From: Chryseolinea serpens
GTDB lineage: Bacteria; Bacteroidota; Bacteroidia; Cytophagales; Cyclobacteriaceae
DNA length: 64,000 nt
Direction of reading: 5' to 3'
Assembly: GCF_900129725.1 (NCBI RefSeq)
Contig: NZ_FQWQ01000002.1
Coordinates: 992,001-1,056,000, forward strand
Both the position numbers and the translations under genes were made by a program. Below the pieces are notes generated by a model that ran no database searches, was not told where the DNA came from, and saw only the letters and a program-made list of their open reading frames with translations. This document shows, one piece after another, positions 28,170-37,766 of this stretch (its first letter is position 1; every line of letters begins with the position of its first letter).

Positions 28170-29573
28170 TTATACTTTTTTCCGCTTCAGGGCGAAATAA
28201 TAAAGCGGCACGCCGGTCAAGGCAATGATCAGCCCAGGCCAGGTGTAAAGCGGTTTGTAATAGATCAGCAGCGTGCAAAAGGTTGTGCCCATCAGGATGT
28301 AGATGAGGGGTAGCACGGGATAACCAAAAGCTTTGTAGGGTCTTGGCGCGTCGGGTTGTTTCTTTCGCAGAATGAAAATGCCGATGATGGTGAGCATATA
28401 AAACAAGACCACCACGAACGAGACCATATCGAGCAAGTCGCCATACTTTCCACTGAGACACCACAGCGAGGCGAGAATGCATTGCACCCACAACGCGCGT
28501 TGAGGAACGGCAAAGCGATTCAGCTCGCCAGCTTGCTTGAAGAAAACTCCATCTTTGGCCATCGTGTAGTATACGCGAGCTCCGGCCAGGATCAACCCAT
28601 TGTTACAACCAAACGTCGACACCATGATCATGAGGGCGATGATGGTCGTGCCCTCGGCGCCAAAGATGGCGTGCGAGGCGGCCACCCCAACCCTATCCTT
28701 TTCCGCAAACGCGATGTCGTGCAGCGGCAATACGGCTGTATACATCAGGTTGGCACTCACATAAATGATGGTGACAATGAGCGTTCCGAGAAACAAGCTG
28801 AGCCCGATGTTGCGCTGGGGATTTTTCATTTCGCCGGCGATAAAGGTTACGTTGTTCCAGGCATCACTACTGAAGATCGAGCCCACCATTGCGGCGGCAA
28901 TCGCGCCGATGGCGGCGATGGTCGTGTAGGCCTCAATGCTGTTATCGGCGTTGAGCTTGTGCAGGTCCCAGGCGTCGGCGCTCCAATTGGCTTCCCACAC
29001 CGAGCCATTCATCATGAAAAATCCAAAAACGATAAGCCCGAAAAGGCTGAGCAACTTCGTCACGGTGAACGTAGTCTGGATGGCCTTGCCACCTTTCACA
29101 CCACGGCTGTTGATGTAGGTCAGCAGCACGATGATGAAAATGGAAACCAGTTGCGCGGGTGAAATGCGAAGGAAGCCCAGGTCCAGTAAAACGATGTCTT
29201 CGCTTACGGCCGGAACTTTGTAGGCCATGAACTTTGAAAAGGCCACACCCACCGCGGCGATCGTCCCGGTTTGAATGACGGCAAAAAAACTCCATCCGTA
29301 TAGAAAAGCGACAAGGGGATTGTAGGCTTCTTTCAAGTAAACGTATTGGCCGCCGGCCTTGGGGAACATGCCGCTCAGCTCACCATAGCTGACTGCCGCC
29401 GTGATGGTCATAAATCCGGTGATCAGCCAGACTGCCACCAGCCATCCCGACCCTCCCACATTGCGAAGAATGTCGGAGCTTACGATAAAAATTCCTGAAC
29501 CGATCATTGAACCCGCCACCAGCATGGTGCCGTCCCATAAGCCCAGCACGGGCTTGAACTTTGTCTCACTCAT
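28170..29573 (-). CDS. APC-superfamily amino-acid permease
   Basis: A 467-aa inner-membrane transporter with about twelve helices. Helix one has the substrate-binding unwound motif GSMIGSGIFIV (about 17-27), typical of the LAT/SLC7-type amino-acid antiporter branch. SSDAWNNVTFIAGEMKNPQRNI also matches the conserved cytoplasmic loop of that branch. Substrate is probably a neutral amino acid, but exchange versus uptake cannot be decided. It stands alone and converges with the RmlD-like gene, with only two bases between stop codons. Confidence 0.92.
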   Translation of the reverse strand: MSETKFKPVLGLWDGTMLVAGSMIGSGIFIVSSDILRNVGGSGWLVAVWLITGFMTITAAVSYGELSGMFPKAGGQYVYLKEAYNPLVAFLYGWSFFAVIQTGTIAAVGVAFSKFMAYKVPAVSEDIVLLDLGFLRISPAQLVSIFIIVLLTYINSRGVKGGKAIQTTFTVTKLLSLFGLIVFGFFMMNGSVWEANWSADAWDLHKLNADNSIEAYTTIAAIGAIAAAMVGSIFSSDAWNNVTFIAGEMKNPQRNIGLSLFLGTLIVTIIYVSANLMYTAVLPLHDIAFAEKDRVGVAASHAIFGAEGTTIIALMIMVSTFGCNNGLILAGARVYYTMAKDGVFFKQAGELNRFAVPQRALWVQCILASLWCLSGKYGDLLDMVSFVVVLFYMLTIIGIFILRKKQPDAPRPYKAFGYPVLPLIYILMGTTFCTLLIYYKPLYTWPGLIIALTGVPLYYFALKRKKV

Positions 29574-29707
29574 TCAGCGATTCCATTACGAATAAGTTTT
29601 CAAGATATGGAAAATTCCGGGAAAAGAGGTGCCCGTCAAAGGCTCAAAAAAGCCCCGAAAACTCCCATTCGGGTCAGACAACACGACGCCGGCTATGCGC
29701 AATTGCG

Positions 29708-30844
29708 TTAGTCTAACTCGTCCGGTAAATGGATGTTGGGGATTTCAAATTTGAAGGAAGTGCCCTGGCCAAAGGTGGACTCCACGGCAATGGAGCCTCT
29801 TAATTTCTCCACGGTTTCTTTCACAATATACAATCCCAACCCCGCGCCCTCGCTTCGCTCGGTGGCCCGGAAGAACATATCGAATACCCGGGGAAGAAGA
29901 TGTTCGGCGATGCCGATGCCGTTGTCGCGAAAATAAAAGGAAGCCTTGCGCTCGTCGACGGTGATGGCAAAGCGCACAAAAGATTCGTCCTTCTGCAGGT
30001 CGCGGTATTTGATGGCGTTGGAAAGCAGGTTGTTGAAGATAACGGACAGCCTGTAGCCATCGGAATACAAAGGCACCGTCTCGGTGATCTGGATCTCTTT
30101 GACGATCTGGTCAGATCCCTCCATATAGCGCAAGCGTTCGATGCTGTCGTTGACGATCTCGTGGAGGCTGACGCGTTTTATGTTGAGGTTGTTGCGGGCG
30201 TTGCGCGAATAGTCCAGGATCTCTTTCAGCGTTTCGTCAAGTTTTTGGATGCTGTGCTCCATCATGGTGAAGTAACGATCCAGCACATTTTCGTTATCCT
30301 GGTCGTTCATCTTCGCCAGGTTCAACAAGCCGAGTACCGACATGAGTGGGGCCCTCAGGTTGTGCGACACGCTGTAGACAAAGCTGTCGAGTTCTTTGTT
30401 GATCTTGACCAGCTCTTCATTTTGTTTTCGCAATTCGCTGTCGGATTTTTTACGTTCCCGTTCCAGCGCTTTTTGTTTTAGCGCGTTGATGATGGCGGTG
30501 GGCAGGCGGATGAGATTGGACTTCAACACGTAATCATCGGCGCCTTGTTTGAGACAGCTCACGGCGAATTCTTCGGAGACCGAGCCGGTCACCAGGATAA
30601 ACGGGATCTGCACCCCGGCGCGCCGGCAAAGTTTGAGGGCGTCGAAGGAGTTGAACTGCGGCAGGCGGTGATCGGAAAGGATCACATCGGCTTCATACGT
30701 TCGCAGCGCCTCGACAAATTCCTGCCGGGTGTCGACGCGATTCGTTTCAAACAAAATGCCTTCCTTTTGCAGTACACGGGCTATCAATCCCACGTCATCT
30801 TCAACGTCCTCCAGCACAAGGATTCTCAACGGTTTCATGTCCAT
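29708..30844 (-). CDS. Receiver domain - histidine kinase fusion
   Basis: A 378-aa soluble protein with an N-terminal receiver (Asp58 in VILSDHRLP) and a C-terminal kinase: dimerisation His161 in YSVSHNLRAP, N-box NLLSNAIKY, G-boxes RDNGIGIAEHL and GAGLGLYIVKETVEKLRG. A receiver placed ahead of a kinase suggests it accepts a phosphoryl signal and passes it on. It is the third gene of a cluster with a membrane kinase and a single-domain receiver, 52 bases after the latter. ATG 30844 is chosen; a GTG two codons upstream is possible. No output domain is present. Confidence 0.88.
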   Translation of the reverse strand: MDMKPLRILVLEDVEDDVGLIARVLQKEGILFETNRVDTRQEFVEALRTYEADVILSDHRLPQFNSFDALKLCRRAGVQIPFILVTGSVSEEFAVSCLKQGADDYVLKSNLIRLPTAIINALKQKALERERKKSDSELRKQNEELVKINKELDSFVYSVSHNLRAPLMSVLGLLNLAKMNDQDNENVLDRYFTMMEHSIQKLDETLKEILDYSRNARNNLNIKRVSLHEIVNDSIERLRYMEGSDQIVKEIQITETVPLYSDGYRLSVIFNNLLSNAIKYRDLQKDESFVRFAITVDERKASFYFRDNGIGIAEHLLPRVFDMFFRATERSEGAGLGLYIVKETVEKLRGSIAVESTFGQGTSFKFEIPNIHLPDELD

Positions 30845-30896
30845 ACTCACATCAGTTTAGGGTTCTCACTTCGCCATTTCCGGGCTCGCGTCAGGC

Positions 30897-31319
30897 TCAC
30901 TTTGGCGACTGGTTCAGCAACAGCCAAAACAATCCGAGCTGTGCCACGGCTTCCATGAATTTGTCAAATTCCACGGGCTTCACCACATAGGCATTCACAC
31001 CCAATTTATACGACTCGATAATGTCACGATCTTCCTTTGACGACGTGAGCACAATGACAGGGATGATCTTCCGCGCCTCGTCCATCTTGATCTTCCGCAA
31101 CACCTCGATGCCATCCACTTTCGGCATCTTGAGGTCCAGCAAGATGATCTTGGGGATGTTCATGTCATTTTCAAACAAGAACTTCAAGGCCTCTTCCCCA
31201 TCGTGAAGGTGAACGAGGTTGTTGGCCAGGTTGTGTTTTTTCAACACCCGAATGGTCAATTCCGCGTCATCCGGATTATCTTCTACTAAAAGGATTTCAA
31301 CCGCCGATTTGTTTGTCAT
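30897..31319 (-). CDS. Single-domain response regulator (Rcp1-like)
   Basis: A 140-aa receiver with no output domain. The phospho-acceptor is Asp62 ([11 protein letters not shown]), with the conserved Thr92 and Lys114 and an acidic pocket near [10 protein letters not shown]. The slightly long receiver with the N-terminal [16 protein letters not shown] is typical of regulators partnering phytochrome-like kinases. Its ATG lies inside the last 23 bases of the upstream kinase gene, so the two are translationally coupled and almost certainly partners. Confidence 0.9.
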   Translation of the reverse strand: MTNKSAVEILLVEDNPDDAELTIRVLKKHNLANNLVHLHDGEEALKFLFENDMNIPKIILLDLKMPKVDGIEVLRKIKMDEARKIIPVIVLTSSKEDRDIIESYKLGVNAYVVKPVEFDKFMEAVAQLGLFWLLLNQSPK

Positions 31320-33045
31320 GACGTACATTATTTGTTTCTGAAGGTATATAAAAAGAAAAGGTTGCCCCTTTATTCAGTTCCGATTCCGCCCAAACCTTGC
31401 CACCGTGGCGGGAAATGATACGATGCACCAACGCCAGCCCTACTCCCGTTCCGTCAAACTCCTCGATCTTGTGAAGGCGCTGGAACACGCCAAAAAGTTT
31501 GCTGGCATACTTCATATCAAACCCTACACCATTGTCACGGATGGAGTAGACGACATGGCCATTTTCCTGGCGGCTATCGATGGTGATCTCCGTCAAAAGG
31601 TTTTTGCTGGTATATTTTAAAGCGTTCGAGATCAGGTTCGTCCATACCTGCCGCATCAAATTGTTGTCGGCCTCCACACTGGCCAGGGGGCGGATATCAA
31701 AACGGATGTCGCGACCTTTTTCGTGCTCCACTAACTCCCGCCGGATGCTGTCGACCATGGCGTCCACGTCGATGCGGTTGCTCGATAAATCCTTGCGGCC
31801 GACGCGGGAGAAGTCCAGCATATCGTCGATCAGTTTCCCCATGCGGCGCGCATTGCGCATGACCACGTCCATCAAACGGTTGGCCTCTTTGTCCATGCCC
31901 GGACCAAAATCTTCTTTCAGGATGCGGGCATAACCATCGATCGAACGCAACGGCGCCCGCAGATCGTGCGACACCGAATACGTGAAGGCCTCCATCTCGT
32001 TGTTGAGAAGCTTCACTTTTTCTTCTGCTTTTTTTCTTTCGGTAATATCAAACACCGTGGTTCGGCTCCGGATGAACTCGCCGTTCTCGTTTTTCATGGC
32101 CGCGGCGTTCACGATAACGGGAAATGTTTCGCCGTTTTTCCGGATCATATCAAACTCCACGTTGTTGACATATCCCTGTTCTTTGAATAACGGAAATGTA
32201 TTTTGAAACACCCCCTGGCTTTGCGGCGTAAGCAATTCGGTAAAATGCTTCACGTTCACGATCTCGTCGCGCGTGTACCCCAGCCATTGCAATCCCGTGT
32301 GGTTCATTTCCGTGATCATGCCCTGGTGGTCCAGCGAATGATACCCACAGGGCGCATTGTTGTACAGATCGCGAACTTCGGCCGAAGCTTCCTGCAATGA
32401 CTGCTCAGCCAACATCCGCTTGCGAAACGAAAAGTTGATGGCAAAGAAACCCAGGATCAGGAGGATGGCGGACGCGAATTGTAACAACATGAACGTGTTC
32501 ATGGTTTTGGATTCACTTTCCCGGCTGGCTTCCGCGCGATGCTGGAGTAATATTTTTTCGCGGTCTTTCATCCGGGCGATCACGCCGGCCAGGAGATCAC
32601 TCAGACGGGTATTCTCTTCGGAGGGGAGTAGCGTGCGCAACGCCGCCGGCGAGACCGTTCCCGCGGCAATCACTTTTTTGATGATCCCCACTTTCTGGCG
32701 CCCCAACAGCCGTATACTGTCCAGACCCGAAAGCTGTGCCGGGTTGTCGCCTATCATTTTTGCTAGCATGCTGGCGTGGTGGGCAGCCGTTAGCAATTCG
32801 TTTCTATAGATGGAATGAAAGGCCGTGTCGCCGGTGAGGGCGAATTCGTGCAGCTCTTTTTCGAGCCGCAGCGCCGTAGAGTTAAGTTGTTCAATGTGGT
32901 ACAACACTTCATTAGTGTGGGCAACCAGCATCGTGGTAACCCGCGACTCTCTGTCATAACGATAGGTATACACTCCCAACAGGGCCAGGATGGCAAACGC
33001 AACGATAAAACCGACTAGTATTCTCCTTTCGAAATATACTCTCAT
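31297..33045 (-). CDS. Membrane histidine kinase with CHASE3-like sensor and PAS domain
   Basis: A 582-aa inner-membrane kinase. Helix one (about 8-27) is followed by an extracytoplasmic helical region of CHASE3 type (about 28-180) and a second membrane helix (about 190-212). A PAS/PAC unit (about 225-340, ending [14 protein letters not shown]) leads to His360 in [17 protein letters not shown], then HATPase with [20 protein letters not shown] and [18 protein letters not shown]. Signal is unknown. ATG 33045 (MRVYFERR) starts just before helix one; an upstream in-frame start would add eight residues. The next gene overlaps its end by 23 bases. Confidence 0.9.
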   Translation of the reverse strand: MRVYFERRILVGFIVAFAILALLGVYTYRYDRESRVTTMLVAHTNEVLYHIEQLNSTALRLEKELHEFALTGDTAFHSIYRNELLTAAHHASMLAKMIGDNPAQLSGLDSIRLLGRQKVGIIKKVIAAGTVSPAALRTLLPSEENTRLSDLLAGVIARMKDREKILLQHRAEASRESESKTMNTFMLLQFASAILLILGFFAINFSFRKRMLAEQSLQEASAEVRDLYNNAPCGYHSLDHQGMITEMNHTGLQWLGYTRDEIVNVKHFTELLTPQSQGVFQNTFPLFKEQGYVNNVEFDMIRKNGETFPVIVNAAAMKNENGEFIRSRTTVFDITERKKAEEKVKLLNNEMEAFTYSVSHDLRAPLRSIDGYARILKEDFGPGMDKEANRLMDVVMRNARRMGKLIDDMLDFSRVGRKDLSSNRIDVDAMVDSIRRELVEHEKGRDIRFDIRPLASVEADNNLMRQVWTNLISNALKYTSKNLLTEITIDSRQENGHVVYSIRDNGVGFDMKYASKLFGVFQRLHKIEEFDGTGVGLALVHRIISRHGGKVWAESELNKGATFSFYIPSETNNVRHDKQIGG

Positions 33046-33336
33046 GCACTTCCAGATGGTTATAACCATTCACCGATGCCTAACGACATTCAGCTATTAT
33101 TTCGGAATACACTACAAAATCGTGTATCCTTACCTGACTTAATTTAAGACGAAGTGCGATGGTCAGGAATTCCTCAGCACTTCATGGGATGGGCTCCGTA
33201 AAATTAAATATACGATGTAGAATTGAACACCGGATTGCCGCTCAAAAGATTTTTTTAGAATGGTTTTTTCAAGGGTAAGCGGTGAATGCATGCATTCAGC
33301 ATCCATCCTAATCCAATACACCCGGTTCCGGGGGGC

Positions 33337-35001
33337 TTACTCGAAGATTTCCACCACCGGTTGACCCGTGGCACCGCTGGGGAATTTTATTTTCAACAAG
33401 GCCGAAATCGTCGGCGCAATATCGGTTATGGGATGATAGCGCATCGACGATCCTTTTTTGATGCCATAGCCATAAAACAAAACCGGAACATGCGTATCAT
33501 ACTTGTAAGGTGACCCGTGCGTTGTTCCCACCACCGCGGCGGACTCCAGCCAGGCGGGTTCCAGCGAAATAAGAATATCACCGGAGCGCTTCGGATGAAA
33601 ACCCCGGATGTACAATCCCCGGAGACCACCTTCATCATAGGCGGCCTGACGCAGTATGGATTCCGTGTAGTAGTTGGCCACGCCGTCGACCGTCATCAAA
33701 TATTTTCCGATCAACTCGGTAACGATCAACATGTCGATGCCCGACGTTTTCGGATCGCGTTGAAACGCCTGCTGGTTGAGAAAAATTTGTTGGTTGCTGA
33801 TGTTCTCGATGAACTCGCGACCGGGATAGTAGGTGCCCAAAAATTCGTTGAGCTTTGCTTTCAGATACTCTTCGTTAAAATAACCCGCGGGCATTTTGCT
33901 GTCTTTCATATACTGCGGCACATCGGCCACCGCATGATCGGCCGTGAGAAACACCGTGTAGTTTCCGGCACCGGCTTGCTGATCGAGATGTTTCAGCAAA
34001 TCTTCCAGGTCGCGATCCAGGCGGAGATAAATGTCTTCGAGTTCCACGGCATTGGGGCCCATCATGTGACCGATCACGTCGGGGGTGGAGAAAGAAATGC
34101 AGAGGAAATCCGTGTCGTCGTGCTTGCCCATCTGTTCATTGGTGAGCGTGGCCTTGGCCATCTCCGTGAGATAGTCATTGGCAAATGGCGTGGCCGGCAG
34201 CAATTCAAAGTTGTTGTTCTTGCCGCGCAGTTGACTGAGCGCATAGGGAAACACCGGACGATCCTTACCGGCAAGCTTGCGTTCATACGGACTGTTGTCC
34301 GGACCGCTTTCGGTATATTGTTCTATCGGAAGAAGCGTTTTCCATTCCTGGTTCAGGTATTGATTGGGAAGATTTTGCGCATTGAACTTGACCAACCAGT
34401 CCGGGAGCTTGGTCATGTAGTAGGTGCTGGTTATAAATTTTCCAGAGAGCGCATCATACCAGTAGGCGGCATCGGCCATGTGTCCCGCAGGCAACGCGGC
34501 ACCACGATCTTTGAAAGATATACCGATCACCTTGGATCGTTTTTGCGTGAACAATTTCAACTCGTCCGTCACCGTGGAAGACAGCAACCGCCAAGGGGAA
34601 ACATCGCCGTTACCGGCATCATTGCCAACCGGTTTTTGGCGTGGATCCAATACGCAGTTCACATACTGTTTGGCCTGCTTATCATAAAAGTCATTTCCAA
34701 TGATACCGTGTATCGCGGGCGTAGAGCCGGTATAGACAGAAGCGTGTCCGGGGCCTGTAACCGTTGGCGCATAATTGTAGTGCGCATTGCGCAGCATAAA
34801 GCCGTCGTTCATCAGGCGCTTGAATCCTCCGTCGCCGAACTTGGAATAAAATCGGTAAAGATACTCTTGCCGCATCTGGTCCACCACGATACCCACCACC
34901 AGTTTAGGCCGGTCGGGTGCCGCAGATTGCGCGCTTACCGTCGCCGATAGCAGGGTGGCAAAGAAGATGAGCAATATTCCGGAGATGTGACGCACTTGCA
35001 T
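33337..35001 (-). CDS. pafA: PafA-type alkaline phosphatase, alkaline-phosphatase superfamily
   Basis: A 554-aa exported zinc phosphatase (signal peptide about 1-24, ending VSAQ). The metal and nucleophile region reads PTVTGPGH with Thr82 as likely nucleophile, matching Thr79 of Elizabethkingia PafA; Asn103 and the KDR pair Lys164/Arg166 correspond to PafA Asn100, Lys162 and Arg164, which favour phosphate monoesters over diesters. Further metal ligands are in FLTADHAVAD and VVGTTHGSPYKYD. It should release phosphate from organic esters in the periplasm. It is monocistronic; a WG-repeat gene lies upstream in the same direction, 67 bases away. Confidence 0.88.
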   Translation of the reverse strand: MQVRHISGILLIFFATLLSATVSAQSAAPDRPKLVVGIVVDQMRQEYLYRFYSKFGDGGFKRLMNDGFMLRNAHYNYAPTVTGPGHASVYTGSTPAIHGIIGNDFYDKQAKQYVNCVLDPRQKPVGNDAGNGDVSPWRLLSSTVTDELKLFTQKRSKVIGISFKDRGAALPAGHMADAAYWYDALSGKFITSTYYMTKLPDWLVKFNAQNLPNQYLNQEWKTLLPIEQYTESGPDNSPYERKLAGKDRPVFPYALSQLRGKNNNFELLPATPFANDYLTEMAKATLTNEQMGKHDDTDFLCISFSTPDVIGHMMGPNAVELEDIYLRLDRDLEDLLKHLDQQAGAGNYTVFLTADHAVADVPQYMKDSKMPAGYFNEEYLKAKLNEFLGTYYPGREFIENISNQQIFLNQQAFQRDPKTSGIDMLIVTELIGKYLMTVDGVANYYTESILRQAAYDEGGLRGLYIRGFHPKRSGDILISLEPAWLESAAVVGTTHGSPYKYDTHVPVLFYGYGIKKGSSMRYHPITDIAPTISALLKIKFPSGATGQPVVEIFE

Positions 35002-35068
35002 AATCCTGTGTTTGGCCGCAAGTTACGGATTAGGGTGAATTGAAAATGAATTCTTGCTGAACGGTATG

Positions 35069-37648
35069 TTAATTATCTGGACAATAGATCCGGTCGTAGT
35101 CGTCCTGCTCATAGACCTCTTTCCGGAGCATTTTACCCATGGCGGTGTAATAGATCACCACAAAAATAGAGGCCTCTTCTACGTGTTTTTCCGTAAAATA
35201 AAGGGGCTCCCCGGGAGATCCCACATTGATGATATCACTGAACGTCATCGGGATCACGGTGCCCTTCCGGCTGTTGATCACCCCATAGTGGCGGTCGCGC
35301 TGCACGATGGCGAGCTTTTCGCCGGGGCGATCCTGGATCAATTTATAGGTACTGACCTTGTCCAGCAGCACCTGCTTGCCCGCGATCTCATAGACCATCC
35401 ATTGCCCGCCCTTCTTCACAAAAGCTGCCGTGTCGTTCCAGTAGCGCACTTCCGAAAACTCGATGGCATCGAGGGGTTTGCCATCCCAGGCCACAAATCC
35501 GTAGGCTCCGTTTTTATAGGCCACCACCACTTTGTCGTTATACGGCACCAGGTTTTTGCTGTAACCGGGGGCGATCAGCTTCTTGCGCCGACAATCGAAC
35601 AACCCAAACTTCGTGGCTTTGAGCAGCGACACCACCCCATGGCTCACCGAGCCAATGGCATCATACTCCGTCGGCAACACGGGCTTGCCATCGCTGCTCA
35701 ACAATCCTTTTTTCTCCCGTTTGTGCACCACAAAAAAACCTTCACCGGCATATTGGATTTTTTCGAGCGGCGTGGTGAAAAGCTTTTGACCTGCACGGTT
35801 ATAGATCGTTTTTTTATCGCCCTGCTCTACCATCAAAAAGCTGGAAGAGTCCTGTCCCGGAACAAACTCGGTGCGCAAGGGTTGGGGCAATGTGATGTAA
35901 CGGCGGGGCGAAAAATAAATTCGAAGACTGTCTTTTTTCATGCCCAGGGCAAAGGGTCCGGCGAAGGTCACCGAGTCAAATGCCGGGCTTTGGTGGGTCA
36001 TTGTAGCAGGGGCAAACAACCGCCAAGCCATCCCGTCGTGTACGGCCGTCCAGGGGTCCTGCACGATCACCCGGCGAAAGGTGGGCGAGGTCTCGCCGGT
36101 AGCGTTAACGGTACGGGTACCGGATTCGTTTGTGATGGTGGCGCCAAAGTAGGCCGGTGTCAAGGTCTGTCTGGCAGGTCGTATATAATTATGGAGCGAT
36201 TGGTCCACGACCCCCGGCCCCTCCGTGGTGACGACGGCAATCTTGTCGCCGGGCCAGGGTTTCACCTCCTGGTATTCGCTTCCGTTAACCGGCTGCTGCT
36301 GCTCAGCACAGGCGGCGATGTGGTCTATCGTCACCAGCGTAAAGGCCGATTGTTTCTTCAGGACGATCACATCTTTCAGGGCGTGGATCTCATCCCATGC
36401 ATTGGGCATCAGCTGCCGACCTGTCAACGTCCACGTTGACCACCCGTTGTCTTTCTTCAGGGCCAGTAACTTTCCATTGAGAATTTTCGCATCGTCCATG
36501 CAGCCGTCGCCCACGGCAAAACCGGTTTTATGGATCACCGTGGCGCAACCTTCCTTTTCCATCAACAAAAAGCCCGCACCGATGTCGTCTACAGAAAGCG
36601 CGGGTTCGTTGGCGATGATCGCGCCATTCAGCGCCACCACGTTGTGCGGAAGCACCAGCACGTCGTCGGTCACGTTGCCACAACGGTAGTCGTTGGCCAG
36701 CTCGTCCATTCCTGCCGGGATGATCTCGTGGCCATCCTTGTCCATGAATCCGAACTGACCGGCATGCAAAAACGGCACCAGGTAGTTATGCTCCAGGTCG
36801 ATCACGGCCCGGAGGGAGTCGCCTTTGAATTTTCCCTCGCGTTGTTCCTCGGGCAACAGATGAAAAAGTATGTTCCGGGCCCTTCCGGCATAAGCGCTTT
36901 GGGGGTAACTACGGAGAAAGTTTTCATAGCTTTCGATCGATCCGGCGGCCGTACTCAATTGAAAAATATTTTGTTCGGCCTCCCTCCGATGGGGCGTGTC
37001 GGGATGATCTTTCAGAAAGATTTCATAGCTGGCCAGCCGTTGGTCTCGCGTGGCACTTTCGAAGAACAACCGGTCATACCGGGTGCGGGCCTCGCGAGCC
37101 CGGGCCGACTGGGGATACCGGTCGAGATAGGCGGCAAATGCCGGGTGCGTATTCTGCAAAAGTGCATCCTGGTAGGCCACTTCATCGCGAAGGCCGGAGG
37201 CTTCTTCGCGCTGCTGGGCCGTGGTGAAATGAGCAATGAATTCCACATAGGCCTGTTCGGTATGGACGGTCCTGGCCCGCGCGAAGGCGGCGCTGTCGAT
37301 CTGCTGTCGCAGCCGGATGAGGACAAGGCTGTCCAGGGGAAAACGTTTCAATCGTTCCCGTTGCTTGGCGGTAGTCTTCTGAAAATCAACGAGTGAGTGC
37401 TGGACATACCGGTAGGCCGAGTCGAGTTGGTGGGCGGGGTTGGCCGGGGTGAAAAAGTACTCCGCCATCACGTAGGCTGCGGTCGTGTTGAGACTGTCTT
37501 TGGTCATCGCCTTCCGCAGCTGTCCGTAAGCTTTATCCCACTTTTGCTTTCGGAGATTGCTCTTCGCCTGGTCCACGCCCTGTGCCACAACCCCGGCGGT
37601 GATGAGAAGCGCTGTGACGCATGGTAAAAATTTGTAGATCGACCGCAT
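35069..37648 (-). CDS. Exported WG-repeat protein with TPR-like N-terminal region
   Basis: An 859-aa protein with a signal peptide (about 1-22, ending VVAQ). Residues about 25-260 are helical and TPR-like (QKWDKAYGQLRKAM, and repeated YLDRYPQSARAREA, FLKDHPDTPHRREAE, FLRSYPQSAYAGRA units). From about 295 to the end are WG repeats, a beta structure with words such as FGFMDKDGHEIIPAG, KGLLSSDGKPVLP, YGFVAWDGKPL and YGVINSRKGTVIP. WG-repeat proteins are widespread in Bacteroidota with no defined activity. The start is followed by a short gap of 118 bases to a divergent gene. Confidence 0.85.
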   Translation of the reverse strand: MRSIYKFLPCVTALLITAGVVAQGVDQAKSNLRKQKWDKAYGQLRKAMTKDSLNTTAAYVMAEYFFTPANPAHQLDSAYRYVQHSLVDFQKTTAKQRERLKRFPLDSLVLIRLRQQIDSAAFARARTVHTEQAYVEFIAHFTTAQQREEASGLRDEVAYQDALLQNTHPAFAAYLDRYPQSARAREARTRYDRLFFESATRDQRLASYEIFLKDHPDTPHRREAEQNIFQLSTAAGSIESYENFLRSYPQSAYAGRARNILFHLLPEEQREGKFKGDSLRAVIDLEHNYLVPFLHAGQFGFMDKDGHEIIPAGMDELANDYRCGNVTDDVLVLPHNVVALNGAIIANEPALSVDDIGAGFLLMEKEGCATVIHKTGFAVGDGCMDDAKILNGKLLALKKDNGWSTWTLTGRQLMPNAWDEIHALKDVIVLKKQSAFTLVTIDHIAACAEQQQPVNGSEYQEVKPWPGDKIAVVTTEGPGVVDQSLHNYIRPARQTLTPAYFGATITNESGTRTVNATGETSPTFRRVIVQDPWTAVHDGMAWRLFAPATMTHQSPAFDSVTFAGPFALGMKKDSLRIYFSPRRYITLPQPLRTEFVPGQDSSSFLMVEQGDKKTIYNRAGQKLFTTPLEKIQYAGEGFFVVHKREKKGLLSSDGKPVLPTEYDAIGSVSHGVVSLLKATKFGLFDCRRKKLIAPGYSKNLVPYNDKVVVAYKNGAYGFVAWDGKPLDAIEFSEVRYWNDTAAFVKKGGQWMVYEIAGKQVLLDKVSTYKLIQDRPGEKLAIVQRDRHYGVINSRKGTVIPMTFSDIINVGSPGEPLYFTEKHVEEASIFVVIYYTAMGKMLRKEVYEQDDYDRIYCPDN

Positions 37649-37766
37649 TACCTTTGGGTGGATGTAAAACTACAAACTTCACAATAAGATTTAGCCTTAA
37701 CTATGGCTAAGCCTGTTGGATGATGTAATAAATTTTGTAAATTTTCAGATTGTTAACAGCGTACAC

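Noticed and set aside
33286-33299. GAATGCATGCATTC palindrome downstream of pafA
   Set aside because: Perfect 14-bp palindrome but no T-run, no second site and no gene start nearby; not enough to call an operator.
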